A model generated the notes under the pieces. It saw only the letters and a program-made list of their open reading frames with translations, was not told the origin of the DNA and searched no databases. Shown piece by piece: positions 1-12,675 of a stretch of DNA of 64,000 nt. The DNA comes from Selaginella moellendorffii (lineage: Eukaryota; Streptophyta; Lycopodiopsida; Selaginellales; Selaginellaceae). A program made the position numbers and the translations under genes. Location of the stretch: NCBI RefSeq assembly GCF_000143415.4, contig NW_003314278.1:388371-452370 (forward strand). Direction: 5' to 3'. Each line of letters opens with the position of its first letter. Position 1 is the stretch's first letter.

Positions 1-12
1 GACGCGTGTCAA

Positions 13-142
13 CACGTGGCTCGACAAGCGACGCGTGTAATTAACGCAATTTTACTCCAAGTCTGGCGTCCGGGAGCGTCCTCGTCTCAAATCTTGAGCG
101 CTCTCACTCTTCTCTTATCGGCTTCCAAGCGTCCACGTGGAC
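13..142. promoter_or_regulatory. G-box/ABRE-type motifs upstream of chloroplast EF-G
   Basis: CACGTGGC at 13-20 matches the plant ABRE/G-box core. A perfect 12-bp palindrome, GTCCACGTGGAC, lies at 131-142 and contains CACGTG. GACGCGTGT also occurs twice, at about 1 and 30. G-boxes bind bZIP and bHLH factors and are common in light- or ABA-responsive plant promoters. The second motif is about 140 bp before the EF-G start, so light control of a plastid translation gene is plausible, but that is inference. Confidence 0.45.
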
Positions 143-280
143 GACCGTCAGCCCACCCGCGAAGATCCACAATGTACCACAATAAATCGATTTATATTTT
201 CTCGCACTATATGGTTTAAAACCACACCTTTATATCCATTCCCAGCGTATTGGGCCAGTGTGGGAATAAGCGAGGCGGTA

Positions 281-3079
281 ATGGCAATGGCGGAAGCGGC
301 CGCTACTCTTCCAGCAGCGAAGTTCCCCTCTTGCTCATCGATTTCTTCGGTCGCCGGGAACTCGCAAGCGAGATTATGCTGCGGCGCCAGATCGAGAGCG
401 CCGTTTGTGGGCCTCCGGGGCTTTCCAGGGCTCAGATTTTCAGGGCAGAATGGCGCGGCCAAGAATGCGCGGGCTTGCAATGCTGCGAGGCGTGGGATTG
501 TGTGTATGGCGGCTTCCGGTAAGTCTTTTGTGATTCTACATAGCCAGCTATGGATTTTTGTCATCGAGATTTTTCTTGGTTCCTTTGGATATGGTCGGTC
601 GTGCTATGAGTTGCAATTCATTGGCATCTTGGTTTATAGATTTTACGCGAGCATCATAGTCATATCCTCTATCACGAAGAATTTTCTTTGTGTTCTTGCA
701 AATCTACGTAGCTATAGCACGGAAAGAACGTTCCATAGTTTTTTTTTTTTTGTGTGCTTGCTTCTATCAAGAAAATATTTCTTTTCATACAATTCATACT
801 TTCTCTGGTTGCTTACATTCGAATTTATTTTCTCACACAGATACACGAGAGTTTCCACTCGAGGACTACCGAAACATTGGAATCATGGCTCACATCGACG
901 CTGGCAAGACTACAACAACCGAGCGCATTCTTTACTACACCGGCAAGAACTACAAGATCGGCGAAGTTCACGAAGGAAATGCGACCATGGACTGGATGGA
1001 ACAGGAAAGAGAACGAGGCATTACTATAACTTCCGCTGCCACAACCGCCGTGTGGAAGAACCATCGGATCAACATCATTGACACTCCGGGGCACGTCGAC
1101 TTTACTCTTGAGGTGGAACGAGCTCTCAGAGTTTTGGACGGGGCTATTTGCCTCTTCGACAGCGTTGCCGGTGTGGAGCCACAGTCAGAGACCGTGTGGA
1201 GGCAGGCTGACAAATACGGGGTGCCGAGGATCTGCTTTGTAAATAAGATGGATAGGATGGGAGCCAATTTTTTCCGGACGAGGGACATGATCGTCAGCAA
1301 CTTAGGAGCCAAACCGCTGGTACTACAGCTTCCGATAGGAGCGGAGGATACATTCAAAGGGGTGGTCGATTTGATTACCATGAAGGCTATTTTGTGGAGC
1401 GGAGAACAGCTAGGTGCGAAGTTTAGCTACGAGGAGATTCCCGACAACTTGGCAAAGGACGCGAAAGATTACAGGGCACAGCTTGTCGAGCTGGTGGTGG
1501 AACAAGACGATGAAGTTATGGAGCAGTACTTGGAAGGAGTGGAGCCGGATGAAGCAACCATCAAGAGACTTATACGGCAGGGAACGATCTCAAACAGCTT
1601 TGTCCCAGTTCTTTGCGGATCGGCATTCAAGAACAAAGGTGTGCAGCCTCTGCTGGATGCGGTGATAGAGTTTCTTCCTTCTCCAGTGGAGTTGCCTTCG
1701 ATCAAAGGGACTGACATGGACGATCCGGAGGTCGTTCTCGAGCGAAAACCATGTGACAAAGAACCATTCTCGGGGCTGGCCTTCAAGGTGATGACAGATC
1801 CTTTTGTTGGAGCACTGACGTTCATGCGGGTCTACTCCGGCGTTCTCACGGCCGGATCTTACGCCCTCAATGCGAACAAGAACAAGAAGGAGAGGATCGG
1901 GCGTCTGCTCCAGATGCACGCAAACTCACGGGAAGATGTCAAGGTTGCAGTGACTGGAGACATCGTAGCTCTCGCTGGTTTGAAGGACACGATCACAGGG
2001 GAGACGCTGTGTGATCCAGAGAAGCCAGTGATCCTGGAAAGAATGGACTTCCCTGATCCCGTCATCAAGGTGGCAATAGAACCAAAGACGAAGGCTGATG
2101 TCGACAAGATGTCAACTGGCCTTATCAAGCTTGCGCAAGAGGATCCGTCGTTCCATTTCTCCAGAGACGACGAAACAAACCAAACAGTCATCGAAGGCAT
2201 GGGAGAGCTCCATCTGGAAATCATCGTTGACAGGCTGAAACGGGAGTTCAAGGTTTGCTTCGAGAATTCGCTACAAGATTGTGGTTCTAAAGTCTTTTCT
2301 GATTCAGGTGGAAGCTAACGTGGGAGCTCCACAAGTGAACTATCGCGAGAGTATCTCCAAGCCAACTGAGGTGAAGTACGTACACAAGAAACAGTCAGGA
2401 GGACAAGGCCAGTTCGCAGAGGTTGTGATTAAGTTCGAGCCACTGGAGCCTGGCAGCGGATACGAATTCAAGAGCGAGATCAAAGGTGGAACCGTTCCCA
2501 AGGAATACGTTCCGGGGGTGGTGAAAGGCCTCGAGGACAGTATCAGCAACGGGATCCTGGCAGGCTACCCGGTGGTGGACTTTCGAGCAACCTTGGTCGA
2601 TGGTTCTTACCACGACGTCGACTCCAGCATCCTGGCGTTCCAGCTCGCAGCTCGGGGAGCTTTCAGGGAGGGGATTCCCAAAGCAGGGCCCAAGCTTCTG
2701 GAACCAGTGATGAAGGTGGAAGTGGTGACACCGGAGGAGCACATGGGAGACGTGATCGGAGACTTAAACTCGAGGAGAGGCCAGATCAACAGCTTGGGAG
2801 AGAAGCCCGGTGGCTTGAAGGTAAGGCTGGTTCTTCTCACGAATCTTTCGCTTCATAGCGTTTTTCTCTGGTGAGAGTGAATCTAAGCTCGGTTTGCTAT
2901 GGTTCCAGGTTGTGGATGCGTTTGTTCCACTGGCGGAGATGTTCCAGTACGTGAGTAATCTCCGAGGAATGACAAAGGGACGAGCAAGCTACTCGATGCA
3001 GCTCTCCAAATTCGAGATCGTGCCACAGCATGTCCAAACGCAAATCACCTCCAAAGCTCAAACAGTCGCTGCGGCCTAA
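281..3079 (+). CDS. SCO1: Chloroplast translation elongation factor G
   Basis: GTPase that drives ribosomal translocation in plastids. Four exons: 281-518, 841-2252, 2308-2820, 2909-3079, all with GT/AG introns; predicted 777 aa. About 80 N-terminal residues, rich in Ala/Ser/Arg, look like a plastid transit peptide. The GTPase domain follows: G1 AHIDAGKT at residues 96-103, G3 DTPGH at 160-164, G4 NKMD at 214-217. Domains II-V are complete and end in [16 protein letters not shown] and a C-terminal domain V. Length and motif order match plant cpEF-G (the Arabidopsis counterpart is SCO1). The start at 281 is chosen because it opens the transit peptide; a second ATG two codons later is equally possible. 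The last intron phases are all 0. Intact, and probably functional. Confidence 0.95.
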
Positions 3080-3242
3080 AACGCTTCTCTTTAACTTCCT
3101 TCGCGCGATTTTAAAGATTTTGTATAACAGCATATTCGAAATGCCTTGAAATCTGGACGATTCAGAGCAAAACGTCACTTTAAACCTCAGCCGTCGAGAT
3201 CGGGCAATCTCAGCCGTCAAATTTAGAGGGGTTTAGGGTTAT

Positions 3243-6170
<2,928 letters not shown>

Positions 6171-6876
6171 GTCTGTGGTGAGTGAATCTGTGAATCTTCG
6201 AACTCTTTTTAAAGCGCTTTTGTCCGGCAGGATGACAAAACGGACGATGGAGTTTCCAATGGATGGAGTGTCGCTTAACACTAACGTAGGAATTAAGGTG
6301 TTGTAATCCCTCTGGTCTTTAGTTACGTATTATTTGTTGACTTATACACTAGGGACGAGATGGCAGGGAGAAGCACGCACACCGCCTTCAAAAGCTTCCA
6401 ATACTAGAGGTGAAAGCTACCATTCTCTTGTGTGATTTGTCGCAACTGACCAATCTTATTTTTTTCTCAGTCTCAGGGAAAAGTACGCACGTCGTCAACT
6501 GTTGTATACGAGTGGTGAGATATTTTTCCGCAGAATGAAAGTAAAGTAGAAATGATGGCCCGAAAACCATAGCTTTTTACTTCGTTCTCTCAAGAGAAGT
6601 TCTAAAAACCAAGGCTTCTTTCTTATAAGCATTTAAGCGGCAGCGACCGAGACATCTCCAAGAGACGATCCAGCTCTGCTGCTGAGGGCTCTCTGAGAGC
6701 CTGAGCTCCTCACAGTTGCTTGAGATATGTCTAATTGAGTTGTAATTTGGTTTCTCTTAGGATGTTAGATTCTCCTTCCAACCATCCTTGGTGACTGGCA
6801 CGTACGAGGAGATGAAACGCTTTGAAAAGATCCAAGGGAAGTGTCATTGAAGAGTGTCAAACCGGATTGAAAAATT
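6171..6876. other. Intergenic region upstream of the subtilase
   Basis: No gene seen. It should hold the subtilase promoter. Two diverged segments of about 100 bp, near 6360 and 6475, resemble each other (both contain AGGGA-AAG-ACGCAC followed by a GAG-GGTGA block), suggesting an old local duplication. Confidence 0.4.
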
Positions 6877-6935
6877 GGCCTCTGCAGGCTTCGAACCTGG
6901 GACCTTGGCGTTATTAGCCGCTCTGACCAGTCGAG
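6877..6935 (-). tRNA. 5'-truncated tRNA-Ile(AAU)-like pseudogene
   Basis: On the minus strand there is a D-arm half (CTGGTCAGAGCGGC), an anticodon loop CTAATAACGCC, AAGGTC, a B-box GGTTCGAAGCC and a GAGGCCA 3' end followed by TTTTT, a Pol III terminator. The order and wording match eukaryotic tRNA-Ile(AAU). The 5' acceptor strand is missing: at about 6935 the sequence switches into subtilase exon-5 homology. It is therefore a truncated pseudogene or the head of a tRNA-derived SINE, placed exactly at the broken end of the subtilase copy. Confidence 0.55.
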
Positions 6936-8207
6936 TTTGATGTCTACTGAAAACTGTCTGTCTATAGTGGTCGCAGCGACCGTGAGAATCCAAGGTACAC
7001 AGACGATGCAGCAAGGCCGGCGTTTCCTCCCGGGAATGATACCAAGATTTTCCTTTCTATGGCGTGGAACGAACCGATAGCAATGGGGTCCTCGTCATAA
7101 GCTCAAGGGAATCCTCCGAGAGACACCGATAAGATATCTACGCCGTCATCGATGGCAGGCAAGGATGCCGTCGCTGGGACAACCGAACAAGAAACAAACT
7201 CTGTACGCTGCAACTCTGCAAACTCCTCCTCTCGCTGTTCCGGCCCCCAGTCCAAACTCACTCACTTGAGGAACTAGAGTTCCGGCGATGGTGGAAGTTG
7301 TGTGTGTCCCGTGCCCAACTTCGTCCCTCGCGTTTATGAAGTTGCAATAGATCATGTAGTTGCGAGCTCCAATCAACTTCCTGCTGGACAAGTTATAGAT
7401 CTTCTCTAAAAGGTGAGCTCGAAATTTACTTGTTGCAGTGAATGAGCTCTGATGCATTGGTGACGCCTTTGTTGTTACAGGTTCCTTTCCATCGAGCTGG
7501 TACCTCGCTCATCCCAGCATCGGAAAAGCTCTTGGATTCAGGCTATATCCTTGTCATATCACTCACGAGTAAGTTCTTGGAGAGATCTCATGGCCGACTT
7601 GAGCTGATTTTATACCTGTGTCTACAACTCCAACGATAACATCAGCTGCTGGTAGCGAGTTTTTGGATTCATTCTTGGAAGGAATTGTTACGTTCGGCAT
7701 TCCAATGAAATCCCACGAGTGCGTCGTCTGGAGTTGCAGCATTCTATTTGGAAAGACCTTGACAACACCCGGTGTACCTGCTTTCACTCTCCAAATTAAC
7801 GAGATCTTCACTCATCGAGGTAAACTTGATTTATTACTTGAAAGAATCTCGGCCTGGTCTTCCGTAAGCCATGCTGAGAATTCAGTGAGCGCCATCTTGT
7901 AGGTGAATCCCATCGCTTCCCAGGATTCGTGCAAGCATGCTAGCGAGTGACGAAACAACTGTGGCAGAATCCACATCCTCTCTCTTCCCTCCGGTGTATG
8001 CGATATATTTCTGTCGAAGGAAAACGAAAGGCAAACAAGTTGTTCTCTTCCTTACGAGTGGGATCATCATAAACTTGCCTGCTTGTCTCCAGCTTTGGGC
8101 TCGGTTCTGGTACTGTGGAGCTCGCCATCGCCGGTGTGGAAGGAAGCATCACTTTGACTAGCAATTGCTGCCAGTAGCATTAAGCACACGGCAACGATGG
8201 AGTCCCT
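6936..8207 (-). pseudogene. Truncated subtilase copy (exons 1-5 only)
   Basis: Collinear with exons 1-5 of the neighbouring subtilase: signal peptide/exon 1 at about 8082-8207, I9 exon near 7850-8010, the Asp region near 7620-7800, exon 4 near 7440-7530 and the His exon near 6936-7380. It is broken in several ways. The start codon reads AGG instead of ATG (8205-8207). Part of the propeptide (near 7915) and of the exon-4 start is deleted, and the segment after GHGTHT is shortened near 7155. All sequence after the middle of exon 5, including the catalytic Ser, is missing. The GC donor of intron 1 is preserved (near 8076). A tandem duplicate in decay. Confidence 0.88.
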
Positions 8208-8681
8208 GTTTGTGGTGTGTGAATCTTGTGGGATGGAATCAGTTTCTTTTGAACTGCTCGCCAAGGAATTCCAGAGTATCGGAGAAAATGTAACAAAATT
8301 GCTGCGTTCCTTCGTATGCGACATTTTACATGTTTAGTACTGTTTCTAATCTAGTGTTCATAAAGTTTCCAAAAGTATAATTTGCTGGCTGTGACACCCC
8401 CCTTAGACCACTCGGGCAAACCAGCTTATCGCCTTAGGATAATTACATTAAAGGGTTGGAGCATTCGCCTTAGCATAATTACATTTCGGGATAGCATTCC
8501 GGCTGCAACGCATTCCAAATCCACATCAATTCGCTTACAACGTGTTTGTTGTTGATGATGTGACCTCCCACCAAGTCCGCAAAGTGAACAGTATAGAAGT
8601 CTATAACTTTAAAGCCCACCTCTACTATCCATAGCTGCGCACTCTTTCTTGAGCATTCTTTCCCTTCTTATCTGTTCTAGG
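8208..8681. other. Intergenic region with a tRNA-Leu-like fragment
   Basis: On the minus strand, 8391-8425 reads like the 5' half of a tRNA-Leu/Ser (TGCCCGAGTGGTCTAAGG is an A-box/D-arm); no matching 3' half is present. A 19-bp near-direct repeat (GCCTTAG-ATAATTACATT) occurs at about 8432 and 8468. Otherwise this is the presumed promoter of the DUF3472 gene. No ORF of note. Confidence 0.4.
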
Positions 8682-9950
8682 ATGGCAGCCACCGTCACAA
8701 TTGTTGGCAATGCTTATGTGTACCCAAGAGAGGGGTCCAATAGTTTCGGTTCTATTTCTGAAGCCGGGCTTGGAGCATGGACAGATGTCACTGGATCTAC
8801 CCGTGTCTACTTCTGGCCACAGAAAACTGGGTCGATTTCTGTTTCAATCAAGGCAAGATCTGTTGACAATACTAACACTTTGCGTTTAAGTCTCGATGGT
8901 AGTGCCAGTGCTGCACACGACGTAGTCCTGCCCAAGTCCTCTAATTTCCAAACTTATACAGTAGGAACATACACCATTTCGAGCTCAAGGTATCACTATC
9001 TGGAGATACGTGCAGTCACCAAAAACTCAATCTACCTTCCTGATGTGCAAGCACTGGTCATCTCTGGTTCTGCTGCCGAAGGCCTCAAGTATAACAAGAG
9101 CTCCTTCCGCGGTGCACCCTCAACGCATCTTTCGTACAAAACAGAGGGTATCGAGGGGGGTATCACTTGGTTCTACACTGAAATCTATGTCAAGCAAGGC
9201 GAAGATCCCCTTTACTCCTACTACATGACGAATGGTTTTGGAGATGGCTACTTTGGTATTCAGGTAAGTTCCAGTGTAATTGCATTATCCACTTCCTAAT
9301 ATTCTTATCATCTATAGGTGAACTCACCGACTGAAAGGAGAGTATTATTTTCAATATGGAGCAACTATGATACTCAGAAACCAGAGGAGATCCCCGAAGA
9401 CTACAAAGTGAAGCTGGTGAAAAAAGGAAGTGATGTGATTTCAGGAGAATTTGGTAACGAAGGGTCGGGTGCACAGAGCTACTTCAAATACATGTGGAAA
9501 ACTGACACCGTTTACAGATGCCTTGTCAAGGCTGAAGCTTCTGGTAGCGACAACACCATATTTTCAGGTTACTTCCATATGCCGGAGTCGGGCTGGAAGC
9601 TGATAGCTCGATGGAACAAACCAAAGACTGGAGCTCTCTTGTTGACAGGGCTTTATTCCTTTGTGGAGAACTTTTCAAGCAATGGAAACGACTACTTCAA
9701 GGCTCACTTTGGCAACCAGTGGGCTTATGGTAAGGATGGATGGGTGCAGCTGACCAAGGCCGGATTCACCACGACCGCCAGTGAAGAGAAGCATCAGCGA
9801 TATGATTATGGCGCTGGGGCAGAAGGCGTTTGGATGTATATGTATAGTGGTGGATTTAAGCAGACGAACAATGTGAAGGCTGGAGATATCATACAAAGGA
9901 GCGGTGGTCCTAGTCCTGATGTGGACTTGAAAAAATTGGATGCTCTCTAA
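8682..9950 (+). CDS. DUF5077-DUF3472 protein
   Basis: Two exons, 8682-9263 and 9318-9950, separated by a 54-nt GT/AG intron, phase 0; 404 aa. Residues 1-125 resemble the DUF5077 beta-sandwich (WPQKTG, then a block on aliphatic side chains). Residues about 130-310 carry the DUF3472 signature: SFRGAPSTHLSY, GITWFYTEIYVKQ, YYMTNGFGDGYFGIQV. The C-terminus is a short basic/acidic tail. The domain pair occurs in bacteria, fungi and some plants, often linked to carbohydrate binding, but the activity is unknown. No signal peptide is obvious with this start. The start matches that of the paralogue at 11291; an upstream in-frame ATG at 8649 would add 11 residues. Intact. Confidence 0.85.
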
Positions 9951-10019
9951 AAACTAAAACACCACCGCAGTTAAATAAAAAGAAAATAACAACAGTTTAT
10001 TGTATTACATGCACGATCT

Positions 10020-10262
10020 AAGCATCCACTTTGCCAACGATGACACATCAAGGTTTGGCGCTTACATCGCGTGCTCAAGTGCTCGTTGAGAATGGTTCGC
10101 TCTTTCATGGAGTTCTATTTTTCTCTTCTTTTTTTGAGCTTGCACTTCGCTTGACAACGATTCTAGGTGGAAAAAAATCCCTCTCTAGTTTACCTCTTTA
10201 CCTCGTGAGCTTCACGTTGCCACACGGATTGAAAAAGATAGCTGGTCTTGGAGATGATTGTT
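10020..10262 (+). pseudogene. Fragment copied from the 5' end of the two-helicase gene
   Basis: The sequence follows 12705-12965 of the helicase gene: exon 1 coding part, the T-rich first intron and the start of exon 2, with many substitutions and small deletions. It retains the intron, so it arose by DNA duplication and not through mRNA. The reading frame is destroyed. Confidence 0.75.
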
Positions 10263-10410
10263 GTCTTTCCATCGAGCTGGTACTTCGCTCATTCCAGCTG
10301 AATTAAAATGACTATAGATGCCTTAGGAAAAAAAACGTAACCAAGCTTGTTTCCAGCTTTGATCTCGGCTGTGGTACCTTGGAGCTTGCCATCACCGATG
10401 TGGAAGTAAG
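10263..10410 (-). pseudogene. Two subtilase scraps (exon 4 and exon 1 pieces)
   Basis: 10263-10300 matches the subtilase exon-4 stretch at 5411-5450 (TTTCCATCGAGCTGGTACTT). 10340-10410 matches the exon-1 mature N-terminus at 6040-6100 (FHIGDGKLQ-like on the minus strand). The intervening exons are missing. Together with the adjoining helicase scrap it forms a mosaic of gene fragments. Confidence 0.7.
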
Positions 10411-10463
10411 TGCGACAAATGGCCAGAGACCAATAAGCATACGATGCGAAGCCTACGCGCATT

Positions 10464-10684
10464 ATGCTTTATCAATAAAAAATTGAAGTTTTAGCTTTAT
10501 AATTTATAAATTAAAAACTTTTCATATGATTTTGTGTTATAATATTGTGAAATATAAAAAATAAATTAAAAAACTGATAGAAATATTAATAAATATTAAT
10601 TAAGTACTAGGAAATGGCATGTGGACACATGCTAATTAATGTCCCACTTTACTGAATAAGTTCCACTTTAACGAAATAAAGCAT
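10464..10684. mobile_element. MITE, copy 1 (left inverted repeat deleted)
   Basis: AT-rich element, nearly identical to 37886-38172 but 66 nt shorter because most of the left terminal inverted repeat is gone. It begins ATGCTTTAT and ends ATAAAGCAT, flanked on both sides by CATT, a likely 4-bp target-site duplication. No coding capacity. Confidence 0.75.
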
Positions 10685-10820
10685 CATTTAGCTTATTGCA
10701 TTAATATAATTACATTAAGGACTTTTTAAAACCGAGGCTCCGCTAGCCATGTTATTTGTAAAGGTACAGTCCAAACAAAAAGCTTTTGAGCAATTATTTT
10801 ACAGTGCTGGCATGTACGTT

Positions 10821-11291
10821 TTAGAGAGCATCCAATATTGGGAAGTCCACGTCAGGATCAGGACCAACGCTCCTTTCTATGACATCTCCAACCTTCACAT
10901 TGTTGGTCTGCCTCAGATGGACATCTCTTGAAGAACCAGAGATGATCAGCGCTTGCACCTCAGGAAGGTAGGTTGAGTTTTGGGTGACTGCACGTATTTC
11001 CAGATAGTGATACTCTGGTATAAGTTCCCACTGTATAAGTTTTGACTTGGGCAAAACTACGTCGTGTGCAGCATTGGGACTACCATCGAGGCTTAAGCGC
11101 AAGGTGTTAGTGTTGTCAACTGATCTTGCCTGGATTGAAACAGAGATCCATCCAGTTTTCTGTGGAAAAAAGAAGACACGGGTTGATCCAGTGGCATCGG
11201 TCCATCCTTCAAGGCCATCATTAGAAATAGAACCGAAACTGTCGTTTGGGTACACGTAACCATTGCCAACAAGAGTGACGGTGGCTGCCAT
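10821..11291 (-). CDS. Short DUF5077 paralogue lacking the DUF3472 core
   Basis: Uninterrupted 156-aa ORF. Residues 1-118 are clearly homologous to the DUF5077 domain of the 8682-9950 gene (same MAATVT start, FPQKTGWISVSI, NTLRLSLDG). The sequence then jumps directly to the final 30 residues of that protein (QTNNVKVGD ... LDAL). The DUF3472 core and the intron are removed, apparently in frame. A smaller deletion near residue 82 also remodels one loop. It could be a working single-domain protein or a pseudogene that happens to remain open. Opposite orientation to its intact relative. Confidence 0.65.
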   Translation of the reverse strand: MAATVTLVGNGYVYPNDSFGSISNDGLEGWTDATGSTRVFFFPQKTGWISVSIQARSVDNTNTLRLSLDGSPNAAHDVVLPKSKLIQWELIPEYHYLEIRAVTQNSTYLPEVQALIISGSSRDVHLRQTNNVKVGDVIERSVGPDPDVDFPILDAL

Positions 11292-11654
11292 TAGAAGTGG
11301 ATAGATAAAGAAGGGGAAGAGGGCTCAACTAGAAGTGGGCAATGGACTTTGAGGAACAATCCGAGACACACACACACAAAAGATTGCACAGCAATTTATA
11401 GACTTCAGAAGCACCTAAAAAGAACTAAGAAGGTGCGATTAGGCTATGGTTCAACATCGCTTGAGAAATATTGCATTTATAAGTGTGGGGTTGAGGGCTC
11501 CTTTCAGTATGGACACGTTATTTTGGCTTGAGAAGCAGATCATGGAGATGGAGATGGAGAAGCGGGATATCATGGAGATGGAGCCCTGCACCAAACTTTT
11601 TTCCTTGGTAAATTATGTTTGCCTTTTTAGTAAACCAAACATTTCTTTTTTCTG

Positions 11655-11785
11655 AGATGGATCCGAAATGGAGTCCGAGATGGACCCGAAATGGAGTCCG
11701 AGATGGAGTCCGAGATGGATCCGAGATGGAGTCTGAGATGGACCCGAGATGGACCCGAAATGGAGTCTGAGATGGAGTGGCATAA
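11655..11785 (+). repeat. GAGATGGA-type 12-bp minisatellite
   Basis: About ten imperfect tandem copies of a 12-bp unit, GAGATGG(A)(T/C)CCGA and variants. Related looser repeats occur just upstream (11535-11585). A comparable degenerate GAG-rich array sits at about 41740-41830, also beside an LTR-like segment. Confidence 0.7.
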
Positions 11786-11799
11786 CGGCCTGGTATGGG

Positions 11800-12097
11800 T
11801 ATCTCTACCCCCCCCCCCCCCCTCCCCACTTCTATCCCGAAGGGAAGGCCCAAGCCCCTACGAAGGGCAAAGACTAATGAGCCATGAGGTACTCAACTGG
11901 GGCACCACTCCACATGACCCGGGAGCACTACAGTCGGTTTCCCTTTCAGGAGTGGGAGCTGCTTTTGAGCACTTCCTTGGGTGGCCCCTCTGGCACCACC
12001 CAAGTCCATACTCACTCCCACCCAAGGCCCCTCGGCCCCAATGTCAACCTCAAGTCAGTTTGGAAGCACCACTAGAGAGTTCCTTCAAGACTGTATA
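11800..12097 (-). mobile_element. LTR fragment of a gypsy-type retrotransposon
   Basis: The reverse complement is homologous to 41965-42215: shared blocks include CTCTAGTGGTGCTTCCAAACT, a TTGGGTGGGAGTGAG block and GGGGCTTG-GCCTTCCCTTC. A poly-C run of about 20 nt lies at its left edge. No internal region follows, so it is a truncated or solo LTR. Confidence 0.6.
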
Positions 12098-12675
12098 AAA
12101 AGAGAAAATAATATGTTATACATTGTTTGGTTTTGTGTTATTCAATCCAATTGATCAAATGGAAATTTATAATTATAAAAATTTGTATACAAAATTAATC
12201 TTAATGCATAGTAGAATAAGCTAGAATATATTAAGAAGTTTAAGAAAATCTATAAATTATAAATATGTTTAGAAATTTCTAAAATATTTAAACATACTCT
12301 AAATAGGTTTGCTTACGCAAACCAAAATTGAATTATTTTTACTATGAACATTAAAGAGTTTATTGCATGGGTTTAGGGCTTTGTGCAATGGAGGAGGCGG
12401 GCAAAGGCGCACGAAGAGGCGGAGGAGGCGAGATGCTTGTAAGTGGCCAGGAGCGCAATGCAAGAGATTGCGCTATCGCTGGATGTGATCTTTGATGTGA
12501 TTGGAAATTCCAGGGCCTCGTGCTTTCACGCCGCTTAAATGTGGAGCATTTAACGATTTCGAGCGCTCTGCTCGCGGATGTAAGTTCTTGATTTCGTGAT
12601 CTATACACTCCATACGATTTCTTCTTCGTGTTTGTAGTTCTTCCTTCCTGCGGATTCTCGTTCGGGTGGTGCAAA
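12098..12675. other. AT-rich intergenic DNA and helicase promoter
   Basis: 12100-12360 is AT-rich with no coding signal. 12361-12675 is GC-richer and presumably holds the helicase 5' UTR and promoter. No motif was recognised with confidence. Confidence 0.4.

Noticed and set aside
8649-8681. Upstream ATG for the DUF3472 protein
   Set aside because: Would add 11 residues, but the paralogue at 11291 begins at the later Met and homology starts there.
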